Assembly (NCBI GenBank): GCA_026225945.1
Contig: JAMJFZ010000818.1
Span: forward strand, 3,405,501-3,469,500
Origin: Cricetomys ansorgei
Taxonomy: Eukaryota > Chordata > Mammalia > Rodentia > Nesomyidae
DNA: 64,000 nucleotides
Direction of reading: 5' to 3'
Numbering within the stretch: the stretch's first letter is position 1; every line of letters begins with the position of its first letter. A program made the position numbers and the translations under genes. This document shows positions 46,401 to 58,107 of this stretch, piece after piece. The notes beneath the pieces are model-generated. The model had not been told where the DNA came from. It saw only the letters and a program-made list of their open reading frames with translations, and did no database searches.

Positions 46401-46824
46401 TGGTTCAGGAAAAATAGGAAGAAAGGAAGGTTTACACCCTTACTCTGGCACCCTGACATGGGAGAGCAGCTGACAGTGAGCTGGACTAACGTCTCAATAC
46501 AATATCCCCAAACCTAATTCCCTCTGCTCTCCAGGCCTCAACCAATATATATATATATTCTCTGAGCAAACTTCCAGAAACCTAAGCTGCACATGACAAA
46601 ATTGTTATAGCGGCACCTGAACAAATAGTCACTGGTAACCCTGTTTTAGGGAAACCGAGATCACAAAACTCCCTTTAAAACGTCTCACTACCTTGGCTTC
46701 CTTCAAGCTGGGCAAGGGAATCTGGAGGCCCCTAAGAGACTGGCTTTTTCAGCTTGGTCATCTACGTCTGCATGAGTTTCCCCACATTCAATAAATGCAC
46801 TTTTGCAGGGGTCGGGGAATTCCG

Positions 46825-46948
46825 GACAGTTTCTCTAACTCTAGCTGTCTTAGAACTCTCCCTGTAGACCAGGCTGGCTGGCCTCAGATCCGTCGTCTTC
46901 TGCCTCCCGGGTGTTAGGATTAAAGGTGTGCACCACCACCTGACTTAA
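46825..46948 (-). repeat. B1 SINE, reverse orientation
   Basis: ccctgtagaccaggctggct, cttctgcctcccgggtgtta and ggtgtgcaccaccacctgac are visible. Confidence 0.85.
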
Positions 46949-47735
46949 ATGTACTTCTTAAAAGGCTGATTCTATCTGTAGTATCTTGATGTTTTTTTTT
47001 TCTCCACCCCCAGGTTTTTCCCAACTCTTAATTCTTAATGATTCTGATGACCCTACCATTTCAGGGGCTTACCTCGAAATTCTCCTGCAGGCTGATTCAG
47101 AGGCACTTTCTCAATTGAGGCGCTCCCCCTCAGATGAGTCTAGTTCCTGGGAGCACGTGTGCACATGTTCTCCACGAGTATATAAGGACGGGGGTCCTCC
47201 CAGGAGTGTCACAAACCTTTGTACTTGGACCCTTCTGCCCAGTTGTCCAAAGAATAGCCATTCGCAGTCCTCACTGACATCCCTGGAGCCAGGAATACAT
47301 TCCTTCTCAACAGGGTCTTCTGACATGCCCAGACTTCACGTTCCTGAACACGGGTCAGAAATGATGAGCATCTCTGGGTTTGTTTCCAAGTTTTTTTCCC
47401 TTTGTGGTTATTAGTGGAGGGAATTGAGTTGGAGATGAGTGTTTTGTTGTCCAACGCAAGGCTGTCTTTTTTTAAAACTAGGATTGACTTCCAGATTGAT
47501 GGTATGTTGGCTTGAACTTAAGCACAACTGGATATATTTGGGCAGACCAGACACTTCAGTCTGGATGTGAGACACAGGCAGTTAACCTGGGCACAGCTTT
47601 GGCCTCAAACATTGGCTAGAGTTTAATCCTGCCCCCACTGTATGGTGATACATGGATGTGTGTATAACCTGACTTCCAGGGTAGGCTGAGGAAATGTATT
47701 TAAATACAATGCTGTGTCTGTCTGAAGGGCTTTTT

Positions 47736-47760
47736 TTTTTTTTAAAAAAAAAAAAAACAA
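47736..47760. repeat. T-run followed by A-run
   Basis: About 12 T directly followed by about 14 A, a homopolymer hairpin-like junction. It may mark two abutting retroposon tails. Confidence 0.8.
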
Positions 47761-48167
47761 AACTAAGACTTGAGAGGACTGCTTGGGGACAGAGGTACAC
47801 AGATGGTGGGGAGTTAGAATATGGGGTATAAATAGAAGTCATGGCAGCCCACGATGCTAGAAAGTATCCTATGCATACCCGCCAGGACCCCGTGTTAATA
47901 GGAACTTGGTACAACTTCATTCCTGAGAGAATGGTCCACATCTGTCTGATGGAGACTTTGACCTCAGGCTATAGAATGAGACCCAGACAACTCCAAATTG
48001 GAGCTTCTTGAAGGGTTTATTAAAGTATGTAAGTGCCTTCAGAGGTGCCAAGCTGCCAAGACTCAGTGGTTGGCACAGGCTGCTAAGATTGGACCTTGCA
48101 GGCCAGGGTTTTCACATCCACACCCTTGTCCAGAGAATAACTTTGAGTGTCAACAGAAATGCCTTGT

Positions 48168-48250
48168 CAGCTGGGCGTGACTCATGCCTCCGTAATACCA
48201 GCATTGTGTATTGGAAGCTGAGGCAGAAGGATTACAGCTGAATTCAAGAG
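48168..48250 (+). repeat. B1-like fragment
   Basis: cagctgggcgtgactcatgc and ggaagctgaggcagaaggat form a diverged left half. Confidence 0.6.
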
Positions 48251-48721
48251 AATTGTCTGTGGAAAAATTCTATTCAAATACTTTATATTCTAGCAACTTT
48301 TTGGGACATTTTTGAGGGAAAAAAACCTTTGAGAAATCTTCAAAGGGCCTTTGCAAAGAACCCTTTAACGATGTATGCCCACTCTGGTTAACTGAGGTGT
48401 AGAGCCAGGGTTTAAGGGATTCGCTGAGTTTAACATTGCATCTTAACACTTACGTCAACACATGTGGGCATCTCACTAGGTCCCCATTAGTCGACACTGA
48501 ACTTAACCCTGTAGTGGATCACAATAAACTCAAGGTTTCTGTTCAAAAACAACTTCCTCTGCATGTACGTCATACGTGTGAAGGTGCTTGGGTTGGAGGT
48601 CAGAGGACTTCTCGAGTGATAGCCCTCTTCCCGTTCCCCAAGTTCATTTTCAGAGTTGTGTGCTCTAGGCTAGCTGCTCCATGAGCTTCTAGGAGTCTGG
48701 GCTCGGCTCTTGCTCTGAAGG

Positions 48722-48843
48722 CACAGTGACACTAGGCACACGTCACCATGCTTACATGGCTTTTACGTGAGTTTCAGGGATCAGAACCAGTTGTAGGCTC
48801 TCCCTTCAAGGGCTCTTTACCCACTGGGTCACCTCCCTAGCCA
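48722..48843 (-). repeat. B3/B4-type SINE fragment, reverse orientation
   Basis: cacacgtcaccatgcttaca and tttacccactgggtcacctc are the reverse tRNA-like head. Confidence 0.6.
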
Positions 48844-49909
48844 GGAAATGAACTTCATTTTAAACATGCTTCAACATTGTCAGTGCTCTGTCGTCTTGAC
48901 ACATCTTCTCAGGAACGTGCAAGGAATGGCTCTCAGACTCAGGGCCCCAATGCATCATGTTCCTGAAGAGAAGGGATCTTGCTTTCTATATTATACTCCT
49001 GCCTCTCTCAAGCCTCCCTTATCCAAGTCTTAACGTCCCTCAGTGACTAAGTCGGGCTTACGTGTGAAGTGTGATTCACTGGGACTCGATTCCACGGTGT
49101 TGGTGAATCTAAGTTCCTTGACAAATCTGTTTCAGTGATGGCTCTTGTGTCATCAGACGTCTGTCATCTGAGTATCTTCTCAGGCACTGGCCTTATCTCA
49201 GGAAGGGATGCAGGAGTCAACCAGAGAAAGACTTAAAGTTGGAGACAACTGTTCTTGAAGCTCTGTTGGGATGCCCAGCTGTGTGGGGTCCAGCTCTGCA
49301 GTCAACTCGGTTTTAAGTGGCTCTGACTCAAGGCTCTAGCCTCTCGCCTCTCTCCTACAAAAAGCAAGACTTTTTTCTTTTTAATGCAATATATACCCTC
49401 CAGAATGGGTTCTGGGGCGGGAGAGGGGGGAGAGAGGCAGGCCAGGTAATCAGTGTTATCTTAGAGTGTAGAGCTTAATACCAAGACCCAAAGTCTTGTA
49501 CCACTCAAGCTTTAATACAGTCAGAACCGGGCATTCCGAAGGGAATCGGATGCCACTCGAAGTTGACTGACAGCAATGCCAGCCTGAGGGCGCTCCTTGG
49601 TTTGTGTTAATGTGTTTGCAGCACGGGACTTTATGGTAGCTAACGGTTGCTCAATATCAGAAATCTGAGAAACACCAGCCCACATCTTTTTGGGTTTCTT
49701 GTTTCTTGCAAATATTTGAGCAGTTTCAAGTCCTTGTCTCAACTTACAGGTAAGATTCACACCAGCCAAGTTGGTTTCCACTATCCATAAACAATGTAAC
49801 CTTAAAGAGCTCAAGAACACTTTATTTTTTTCAACCTATTCAACAAAGTGTCCATGCTCCTACTGCTGGAGACACCATCGTCAAGCAGTGCTTACCCACT
49901 CTTCCCATG

Positions 49910-50050
49910 TGAGCTGCGTTTGACACGTCCTCTGCCTCGCTGTCATCCCCACTGTAAGGTGACAACGGCAGCATGCTGTCCCCCACCAACATGGCGGAGG
50001 GCGGAGAGCGTCCCATGCTCTCGCACCACTCAAACTTCGAAGCTTCCAGG
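49910..50050. other. CpG-rich patch with ATGGCGG (YY1-like) and short open frames on both strands
   Basis: CpGs are concentrated here relative to surrounding DNA. CATGGCGG (49990-49997) lies in good Kozak context and opens a plus frame of 48 codons beginning MAEGGERPML. The minus strand also stays open across this patch, and a separate 99-codon minus frame (49521-49820) follows, ending just before an ATTAAA. I recognise none of these proteins. It may be the CpG-rich 5' part of an old retrocopy, or a small promoter. Confidence 0.25.
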
Positions 50051-50737
50051 GAAGTGGCTGGTGGGTGGTGGGCACTGCTGTTAGACCAAGGTTCATGTCA
50101 GCACATTGAGATCTGGGGAAACAAAGGCATGGAGTAAGATGGATGGAGACGCTGGGAGATGAGGGGAAAAGGATACTGTAATCAGACTACATTGTGTGGG
50201 AGGAAAAATTTAAATGATCCATCAGTGTCATCCCTTGCTGGAACAGTGTTGTCTCTATTCAAATGGGGCTGAGCTCGTTTCTACTGAGCAGACTCTTAGG
50301 TCAACATAATAATCAGCTGCCTCAAGGGTCAGGTGGGCCACCTCAGTCCAATCAGGTGGCCTCTGGCTAGTAGGTAAGGTCACATGGCCTGAAAGCATGG
50401 TTCTGTTGACTGATGGGATCTGGGCACTCAGTTTCCAGGAGCAGTGGTGGGTGGGATCTGAATCTAGTGTTCTGCAGGAAGGCACTGTGTGTGGTCTGGG
50501 GAAAGCTACTTAAGGCTACTTTGTCTTTCTAGTGTCTAAAGTGTGTGACTTTGGGACAAACTCCAGTCTTCTAAGGGGCAATGTCTGTCTGCTCTTAAGA
50601 GGACTTGTGTTCAGCTGCGACATACCTATAGTCTTAGTTGATTTTGAACACATCTTAGAAAGCCAACTTTGGGGGGAAGAGAGGGTTTTTCACCTTTGGT
50701 TTTGCTTCCCTGGATAAAATATAACCTAAGCAACACT

Positions 50738-50960
50738 GCTTTTACCGGCTTGTTCTTCTGGCTCACTCAGCTTCCTTCCTTATACAGCCCAAGCCCACCT
50801 TCCTAGGGGATGGGTACTGCCCACAATGGGCTGGGCCCACCTACATCAATTTAACAAAGTGTGCCCCCACAGGCATGGACACAGGCAAATCTGATGGAGG
50901 TAACTTCTTCGACTGAAATTCCTTAACTATGTCTGGGGCTGTGTCAGTCTGACAAAATGG
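50738..50960 (+). repeat. Partial copy of the longer rodent repeat
   Basis: ggtactgcccacaatgggct and gggcccacctacatcaattt match the 3' half of the family. Confidence 0.75.
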
Positions 50961-51009
50961 TAACCCTGTGAAAATGTAACCCCCTGACTTGGTTACTAAG
51001 GGTATGAAT

Positions 51010-54000
51010 TCCACACTACGAAACACCTGGAAGATGCTATGGGAGTAGTCTGTAGTCAGCTTCCAAGGGTAGACTGTGAGAACGACAGATCAACTGCCTT
51101 GTTCACCATTCGAACAAGCAGATGAGTGAGTGAGCAGGTCTGTCGTTGTCATGTTGGTCTCCCTATGGCTAAGCAGTCATCCGTGAAGTTCAAGGTGATG
51201 TTGGAGAATGAGCTGTCTCTAGAGTGAACCGATGAGAGGCCTGCTCTTCAATCCACTCTGTCCTCTTGGGTGCCTGTTGGGTCTGTTTGGTCCACTTAGA
51301 CTTTGCTTACGAGTATTCTGTCTCATCAGCTCTTCCCAACGCCGCTGCCCTTGTTAGTGCTGTACAGCTGACGGTTTCTTGACCCCTCATACTCCTTCAC
51401 CGTCCCTGAGCCTTCCCTTGCTTTGCAGCATTACCCAATAAAAATCCAGCTCATCTCTCGCTAGCATGAGCATGATCCGACCTTGTTCTTGGCCTCACTC
51501 TTAGAGTTAAACATACCAGGATAGTTTCCTTATTTGCTGAGTACCTTTTTTAAAAGGCACTGTAAAGCAATCCTTGCCTAGCTCCAGAGTAAGGGAGACT
51601 TTGCCAATCAGGGGGTGGGGTTAGGACCCTATGTGTGGCCCTGAACTGATTTTGTCCCATGAGAGACTGTACCCTGATGAAACTTGGGTCACAAGAATCT
51701 ACAAAAGACACACTGGGGTTACTGAGACAAGCGCCATAGCGAAGGTGGGTGTTACCTGCAAAATGGGAGCCGATGTCTTTGGAGGAAGCACGTGGCCTTA
51801 GGGATAGGCACTCAAAGTCCTTACACAAGCCCAGAAAGTTAAGGCCCCCGGTTCATTCGGAACCAATGGGAATCCAAAGAGCTTCCTCAAATCTGAGCAT
51901 ACCCTCCCCAACAGCGTTCTTTGCAAGCAAATGTCTGCCTGGGTATGTCAGGCAGAGAAACCCGAGTTTGGGTCTCTGTGGCCCTTCTTGCATCAGCCTT
52001 CACCTTCAGGTTGCCATCTGAGCCCCATTCAAAGTCTTTACACACCCAATCCCTTACTTGGGACACTTTAGCTCCAAAGCTTACGATACCGGGACCCTGT
52101 CCAGCCAAACGGTTCAACCCTTCTCTCTCCAGCCTGGCCAGCCCACTCTGCCCTTCAGTTGCAGGCTGCAGCTTCCCACTGCTCACCTACCTACCTGCGG
52201 AAGCTCATTTGGATGGGGCAGGACCAAACCAGAGCACTGAGCCCAATGGAGGCTCTGGAATGTGAGCAACCTTATCTCTTTAGCCCAGCTCACGACCAAT
52301 AGGTCATTAACGTATCAGCTATGAAGCATCCCTGGTGGGTACGGCTATCAAAGCACTAGCCCACAGCCGCCCTGGCAGGCCGAGCTGTTGATAATCGCTA
52401 GAACTCTGGTGGTGGCCCCCACCTGCTAGCTTTTCAACAACTCCACGTGGCACTGCTGGCTGTATCTCAGTGACAAGCCTTCAGGCATCTTTCCCAGCTG
52501 GCTAATCGAGCGGGCATCAGTGGGAATGTTTACAGCTTGCTACCACTTAGTGAGCTTTATCGGAGCTCTTAACAACCCCAAAGCTGATAACAAGAATTGG
52601 GGAGGGGAGCAAGAGGCTGTGGGGCCTGAGAACGCTGGAGGAGACCAGAAAACAAGATGCCAATCTAATCTGAAAGACACTCCCTTATCAGGGGTAGCAG
52701 CTTGGCCTGAGAATCGCTTCCTTGACATGGCTGTCTCGTACACAATGCCTGGTACCATGGCTCCATCACTTGGGCACCTCCCGTATTTACCAGGCTATGG
52801 CTTCCATAGTGACGAGAGGCACCTTTTTGTTAGAGAATTAAACAAGCCTGGATACTAATGTCACTTCTACCTCAGGACCTTTGAACAATATTAATTGGAA
52901 ACTCTTGTAAAGGGGAGGGTCCTTTTGAATTAAATTTTGACTCCACGATCACAGGCAACTACACCATCTACTGACCTAATAGGTTTAGGAAGAGAATAGT
53001 TAAGGCAGAGGAAAAGGCCTGAGAAGGGCCCCTGTGGGTCTTCTGGCCCTCCTTGTATAGATAGGTTCAAACTCCTTTGTCCTGCTGGGGGGAGATATGA
53101 CCCTTGTTGCTACCTGATAGTATGCTTAGCAGTGCTCAAGTTGAGGGGCACTTTGTGCTAAACTGGACAGCGAGGCCCTCCAAGAACTAATGCAATGGCC
53201 ATTAGCCTTAACTTCTGGAGGCAGGAAGTAGAATCCATGGGTCCCTCACCTACTGTGTACTTGCCAGTACACCTACTGTATACCAAACTGTCTCGATGCC
53301 AAAGCGCTTCACAAAGGAAACCCTCAAGTCTCACCCAGTGAGTTAAGTTAGGTGGGGAGAGGCTCTCGCCAGGCTTAAGACTGATCTTCATGTAGTCGGC
53401 CTCCAAATCTCATGCAGTCAAAGTAGGGTTGTCAGCGATCTCATGGATCAAGGAACCACAAGCTAAGACACTGGTACCTACAGCATCAACCCACATGCCT
53501 GCCTTCCAGACCAGGGTCGCACTAAGAGGGCTCAAGTCTGGAGGGTGAGGGGTGTAGCTTAGCTGGTAACTGCTGGAATCAGGAAATCTTAAGTTTTTAA
53601 TACAAACGTTCCTGGAAAACCACTGACCCGTTGAACTTGAAATGGGTTTCTTCCACTTCAGTCATGCTAGAAAATACTATCTAGCAGACAATAAACTTTG
53701 GTCTCTAAATCAATCTTGGTGCCACCCGAAGACCAGCAGACCAGAACAAAAACTGTCAATGCAAATGACCTGAGCCATAGTGGCTCGGCCATTATCGATC
53801 AGACCTGTGTCTCGGTTCAATATTTAAGCGGTGACTCGGATAGAGCGAGTCCATTTGGGGTATGCTCAAGTACGAACTTCCCTGTGGAAGTGACTCCATT
53901 AACCTATGCTCCAGTGGCCACATCAGCCAACTATATACTTCCATCTGCAAAGAATCCTTGTGTTCATGGTCCAATGCCTGGAAGCACGTTTGATCACCTT

Positions 54001-54127
54001 TGTGTGGATATTGACATTTCTTCTAGGAACTTCGGATATCTTGAAGCTTGTCAACCTCTACCTCCTGATGTTTACCAAGTCTTTGTAGAGAAGTGGGGGA
54101 GTGCTACATAGGGGTTCTCCGAGGCTC
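51010..54127. other. Non-coding interval with one unrecognised 137-codon plus frame
   Basis: The frame at 53698-54111 ends PLPPDVYQVFVEKWGSAT, faintly like the linker before a Ty3/Gypsy reverse transcriptase, but has no domain I can defend. Confidence 0.4.
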
Positions 54128-54320
54128 AGTGGGTTGGTTGGTTTTAATGTCAATTTGTTACAACTTAGAACTTCCTGAGCGGAGAGCCTCAACTGAGGAG
54201 TCCCTCTTGACTGAGGGAAGACCCACCTGAACTGTGGGAAGGAACCTCCTGGTAGCAACCCCAAAAACATGGTAGCTCTTGATCTGTCACTTCCTGTGCT
54301 AATCAACTTTTGACACTGTT
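54128..54320 (-). repeat. Partial copy of the longer rodent repeat, reverse orientation
   Basis: ggttttaatgtcaatttgtt, then cctcaactgaggagtccctc, is the reverse complement of the right end of the family (gttgacataaaac type). Confidence 0.55.
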
Positions 54321-54841
54321 AACACAGGAAACTCGGTCTCCTGCAAGCAATTTAGAAGCGGATGAGTGACTGTCAAAGTGACCGGGTCTGTGGCTCGGGG
54401 TAAGGCATATACTGCATAAGAGGGACCAGAATCTGCTCTCCAAGAACCTATATAAAAGCTGGGCGTAGCAATGTGTGCCCACCATACTATTTCTGTCCAG
54501 CAGCCAAGTGGGCAAGTGTCCTAAGGCAACTCAAGATTGAACTCAAATCAGTGTCTTAATGTGGGCCCATTGGCCTTCCTGTAAGGCATGGCATTTCTAT
54601 GACTTCTTACATGGGGACACAGGAAGGCTGTGACAGGCTTTGAAAAGGACAACCCAACGATTAAGGGTAAAAAGCCAGGTTGTGGCTTAACCAGGAGAGG
54701 GCCATGATCTACGAGATTGGCCAGGACCAGAACACAAGGCATCTCAAGTTCATGGCATGTTCCTGTCAGTATGCGTCTTCCTGCTCAGCAGAACAAATGT
54801 CATCTTCAGGCTAGCTGTTCACTTTGTATGTGAATAGCAAG

Positions 54842-55107
54842 ACTCCAAAGGACAGCTGTGTGAAGAAACATTCTTCTTGCCTGGGTTACTGAGAATGGGA
54901 ATGGGCTATCCTCAGAAGAAAGCCTTTCATGTGTAAACAAAGGGGTAGTTAGATCTCTAAGGTCATGGGCTGTTTGAATTGAGGTTTGATTGTGTCTTTG
55001 ACCATGAACATCTGAGATATAGGTGGGAAAGGCTTTTGGAGCAGTTGAGGGTAGGTGTGTGCTGATGAGCCCACTGAGCAGGCCCTTCAAACGCAGTGAG
55101 GCAGTGC
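54842..55107 (+). repeat. Duplicated segment, copy A
   Basis: About 265 bases closely matching 60832-61260 in the same orientation: shared strings include catgtgtaaacaaaggggta, gaccatgaacatctgagata and gtaggtgtgtgctgatgagc. Copy A lacks a segment of about 160 bases that copy B has at 60955-61114. It is either a local duplication or two members of an interspersed family not recognised here. Confidence 0.75.
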
Positions 55108-57694
55108 TTCTTCATGATGTGGCAAAAGGTTTGTCACAGCAGGGCTTGTTCTCTGAAAGGGGCAGAGAGGGTCATGAGACTGGGAGAAGTGACTGGCTAT
55201 GCAACTGAGAGTCAGTTGCATGCAGCTGCAATTGCAAATTGCAAATGGCTTCAGGGCCTCGGAGGGGAGATGTCTGTGGGCTGGGGGTGACTAGTGGAAA
55301 AAGGAGCCTTTGATCTATGCTCAGTGCTCACCTTACGTGTCTGTCTCTGGGTTACTCCCCCTCATGCACTCTAAGCCACCAAATCTCTTGTTTCCCAGGG
55401 ATGGCTTTGACTTGTCTGTCACTGGGACCTGTGTGGGTAGGTAACTTCTTAGTCACTCAATCCAGGGAGAAAAATTTTTCAATGGACAGCAAGGTTGGAC
55501 TTGGGGGGGGGTACCTGGAGACAAGTATACTTGTAAAGTATTCAGTACTTTACATCCTACAACAGAGGAATAAAAGCCAAGATTGAGACTCGCCCAGTTG
55601 AGATGAACCTCTCCTGAACCCTCCCTATTCCTTGCTCCAAGCTCGTCCTCAAATTACCTTGCCTGAAGAGTCTTGTTTACCCAGCCCTTTTACTCAATTC
55701 TCTTGAGCTCCTTTGTAAACACCCGCCCAGTTTTTGAGGTCTAAGGGACTCCTGCCTAGCTGAGGACTTTAGGGGTGGGCAATAATCCTTCCTGGAGAGA
55801 AGACCCTTAGGGATCAGTCACTCCCAGTATATGGGCAGTTAGCACTCTCTAGTTCTGGAAATGAACGAGATGGCCAGCTGTGCAGAATCAGGTGGCACTA
55901 GTTTGAAGTTCACTTGAAGGAACATTCTCTGTGCCCTGTTCAGCATGGTATTAATGGGTGGAAAGCTGCCTAACAATCCTTTCTGCCCTGGTTTTTTACA
56001 GCACCTGTCTTGGGCATTTAATTCCTTGTGGACCCTTATGGGAGAAAATTGAACCTGTGGTGATGTTGGCTCTTGGTAGCCAGTTGTCTTAACACCATGT
56101 AATAGCATGCCAACTTCTGGCCCCTGACTGTGGAGCGCAAGCTATGATCAGTCTGCCCAGGACATAGTCATACACATGGAAGCCTATCAATTCCCGTACT
56201 CTGAAGTAGTTATCCTGGTAAGAACATGTAGGTGTGGCGGGTTGAGGATGGGCCCTGAATTTCCCAACTCTTCTTGTCAACCTGAATCTGAGCATCACTA
56301 CCATGCTCTGGACAAATAAATCCCCACCTCCCTTGGGGTGCTAAGTCGGATCCCTCATCAACCACTGTACTGTCCCCAGACAGGAATGCGGAGCTGATAA
56401 GCTGGTTTGGGGCCCTTCCTCTCCTTCATAGGAGGGAAGGTTGCCCTCTAAACATGAGAATAGTTATGTCTCAAGTTTTGGGATGGAAACAGGCAAGAGG
56501 TCCAACAGCATGAAGTCAGAAAAACTAAGGATGGTTAGTGGCCATGGATGTGGAAGCTTCGGTCAAACCACAGTGAGGGGCTGGGCACTGGTGGGACGGG
56601 GGTGCAATCGGGTCAGCAAAGTCATCTGAACTCGACAAACTCAATAGGAAAAACCTCACCAATGAGAAATTAAGCGATGTTGACTCCTTAGGCTAGGGAC
56701 AGACACATCGACTACTGTTGCAGCTTCACTCTGGCCTTGAGATATTGATGTATACTAGAACTTGCTTTAATGGCCATTGTCCTGGCAAATGGCTGGGACA
56801 CCGCCACCAATGACAGATGGGACATCTCTAGACATGCCTCTAGGCCAATGAGATGAGTCTGAGCATTCAGTCTGGCTTAGACCTAAGACCTGCCAAGACT
56901 TTTAATCAGTTAGACGATGGGCTTTGGTTAGAATTCCATGTAGACCTCCCCATTATCCCTTTATGATCCTTATACCAAGAGGACAATGGTTTCTACTCCA
57001 GGAGAACAACTTTCAGAAGCCTCTCGCTGCTTCGGGGAAATGGCCTCAGCTTCAGTCGCTACCAACAGATGTGAGCTCAGATAGGGAAACACTTTGTGGC
57101 TATCAGTGGAAAACCTGCTTGGTCTTACCATGAGTCTGATGGTCTAGTTCTTGGAACAAGCCACATTTGAAGCTGCACTTTAATACACGTGACAACCTTG
57201 GGCTGACACATGAGTGACTTTATATAGATGGGGAAACATATTCAGAAACTAAGATGCCATCATGAGTTCTAATGAATGACTAGACTGTATCTGAGACATC
57301 CAGGTGCTTCTGTTCTTTGCCTCCAAACAATGCATCACTAAACCAGTTGTGTCTAGTCAATGATTGTTCTAGCAATCCCTCTGCTGGGTAATCTCCAAGT
57401 GCCTCTAGTGCTTCCCTTAGGAAACCAAACTGAGAACGTTCAGTTTCGTCACTTCAGTGAAAGTCATGGAAGGCTCTACCCCAGGCTGATGGTCAAACCT
57501 GCAGGAGATAGGAAATGGAGATGTTCAGCTACTTTATACCTCATCTGAAGGATTGTAAGCGTTTTTCACTCCCGTAGAAACTCAAAAGTAACTTTTATAT
57601 TTTGCATGAACTTCACCTGAAAGAGAATCCAACAATGGTTTTGAAGTGAAAGACAGGAAGGGGGTCAAAAGCCAAAGCTAAGTGTAGCATACTG
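55108..57694. other. Non-coding interval
   Basis: Unique sequence, no gene seen; a small tgcaattgcaaattgcaaat repeat at about 55227. Confidence 0.5.
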
Positions 57695-58107
57695 CCTTAG
57701 TTTGGGTTTCTATTACAGTGATGGAACCATGGCCAAGGCAAAGTGGGGAGGAAAGGTTTTATTCGGCTTACATGTCCATTGATGAACAATGATATGGACG
57801 TCAAGACAGGAACTTACACAAGGTGGGAACCTGGAGGCAGGTGCTGACGGCGGAGGCATGGAAGGGGTACTGCTTTACTGGCTTACTACTCACGGCTTGC
57901 TCAGTCTGCTTTAATAGAACTCAGGACTGGCGCTCAGGGATGGCACCACCCACAATGGGCTGGGCCATCTCCCACCAATCACTAAGAAAATGGCTGTAGG
58001 CAAGTCTGTAGGGCATTTTTTTTCTTTTTTAAGCAGCATTTTTCCTCAATGGAGGCTCCCTTCTCTACCTCGAGCTTTGAGTCAAGTTGACATAGAATTT
58101 AACCAGG
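57695..58107 (+). repeat. Longer rodent interspersed repeat, near complete
   Basis: Reads gggtttctattacagtgatg, ttttattcggcttacatgtc, gcaccacccacaatgggctg and gagtcaagttgacatagaat. The consensus is familiar from rodent genomes but I do not assign a family name. An insertion of T-rich sequence is present near 58017. Confidence 0.8.

Noticed and set aside
46986..47414. 142-codon plus frame beginning MMFFFSPPPG
   Set aside because: No recognisable domain or neighbouring exon signals; judged fortuitous.
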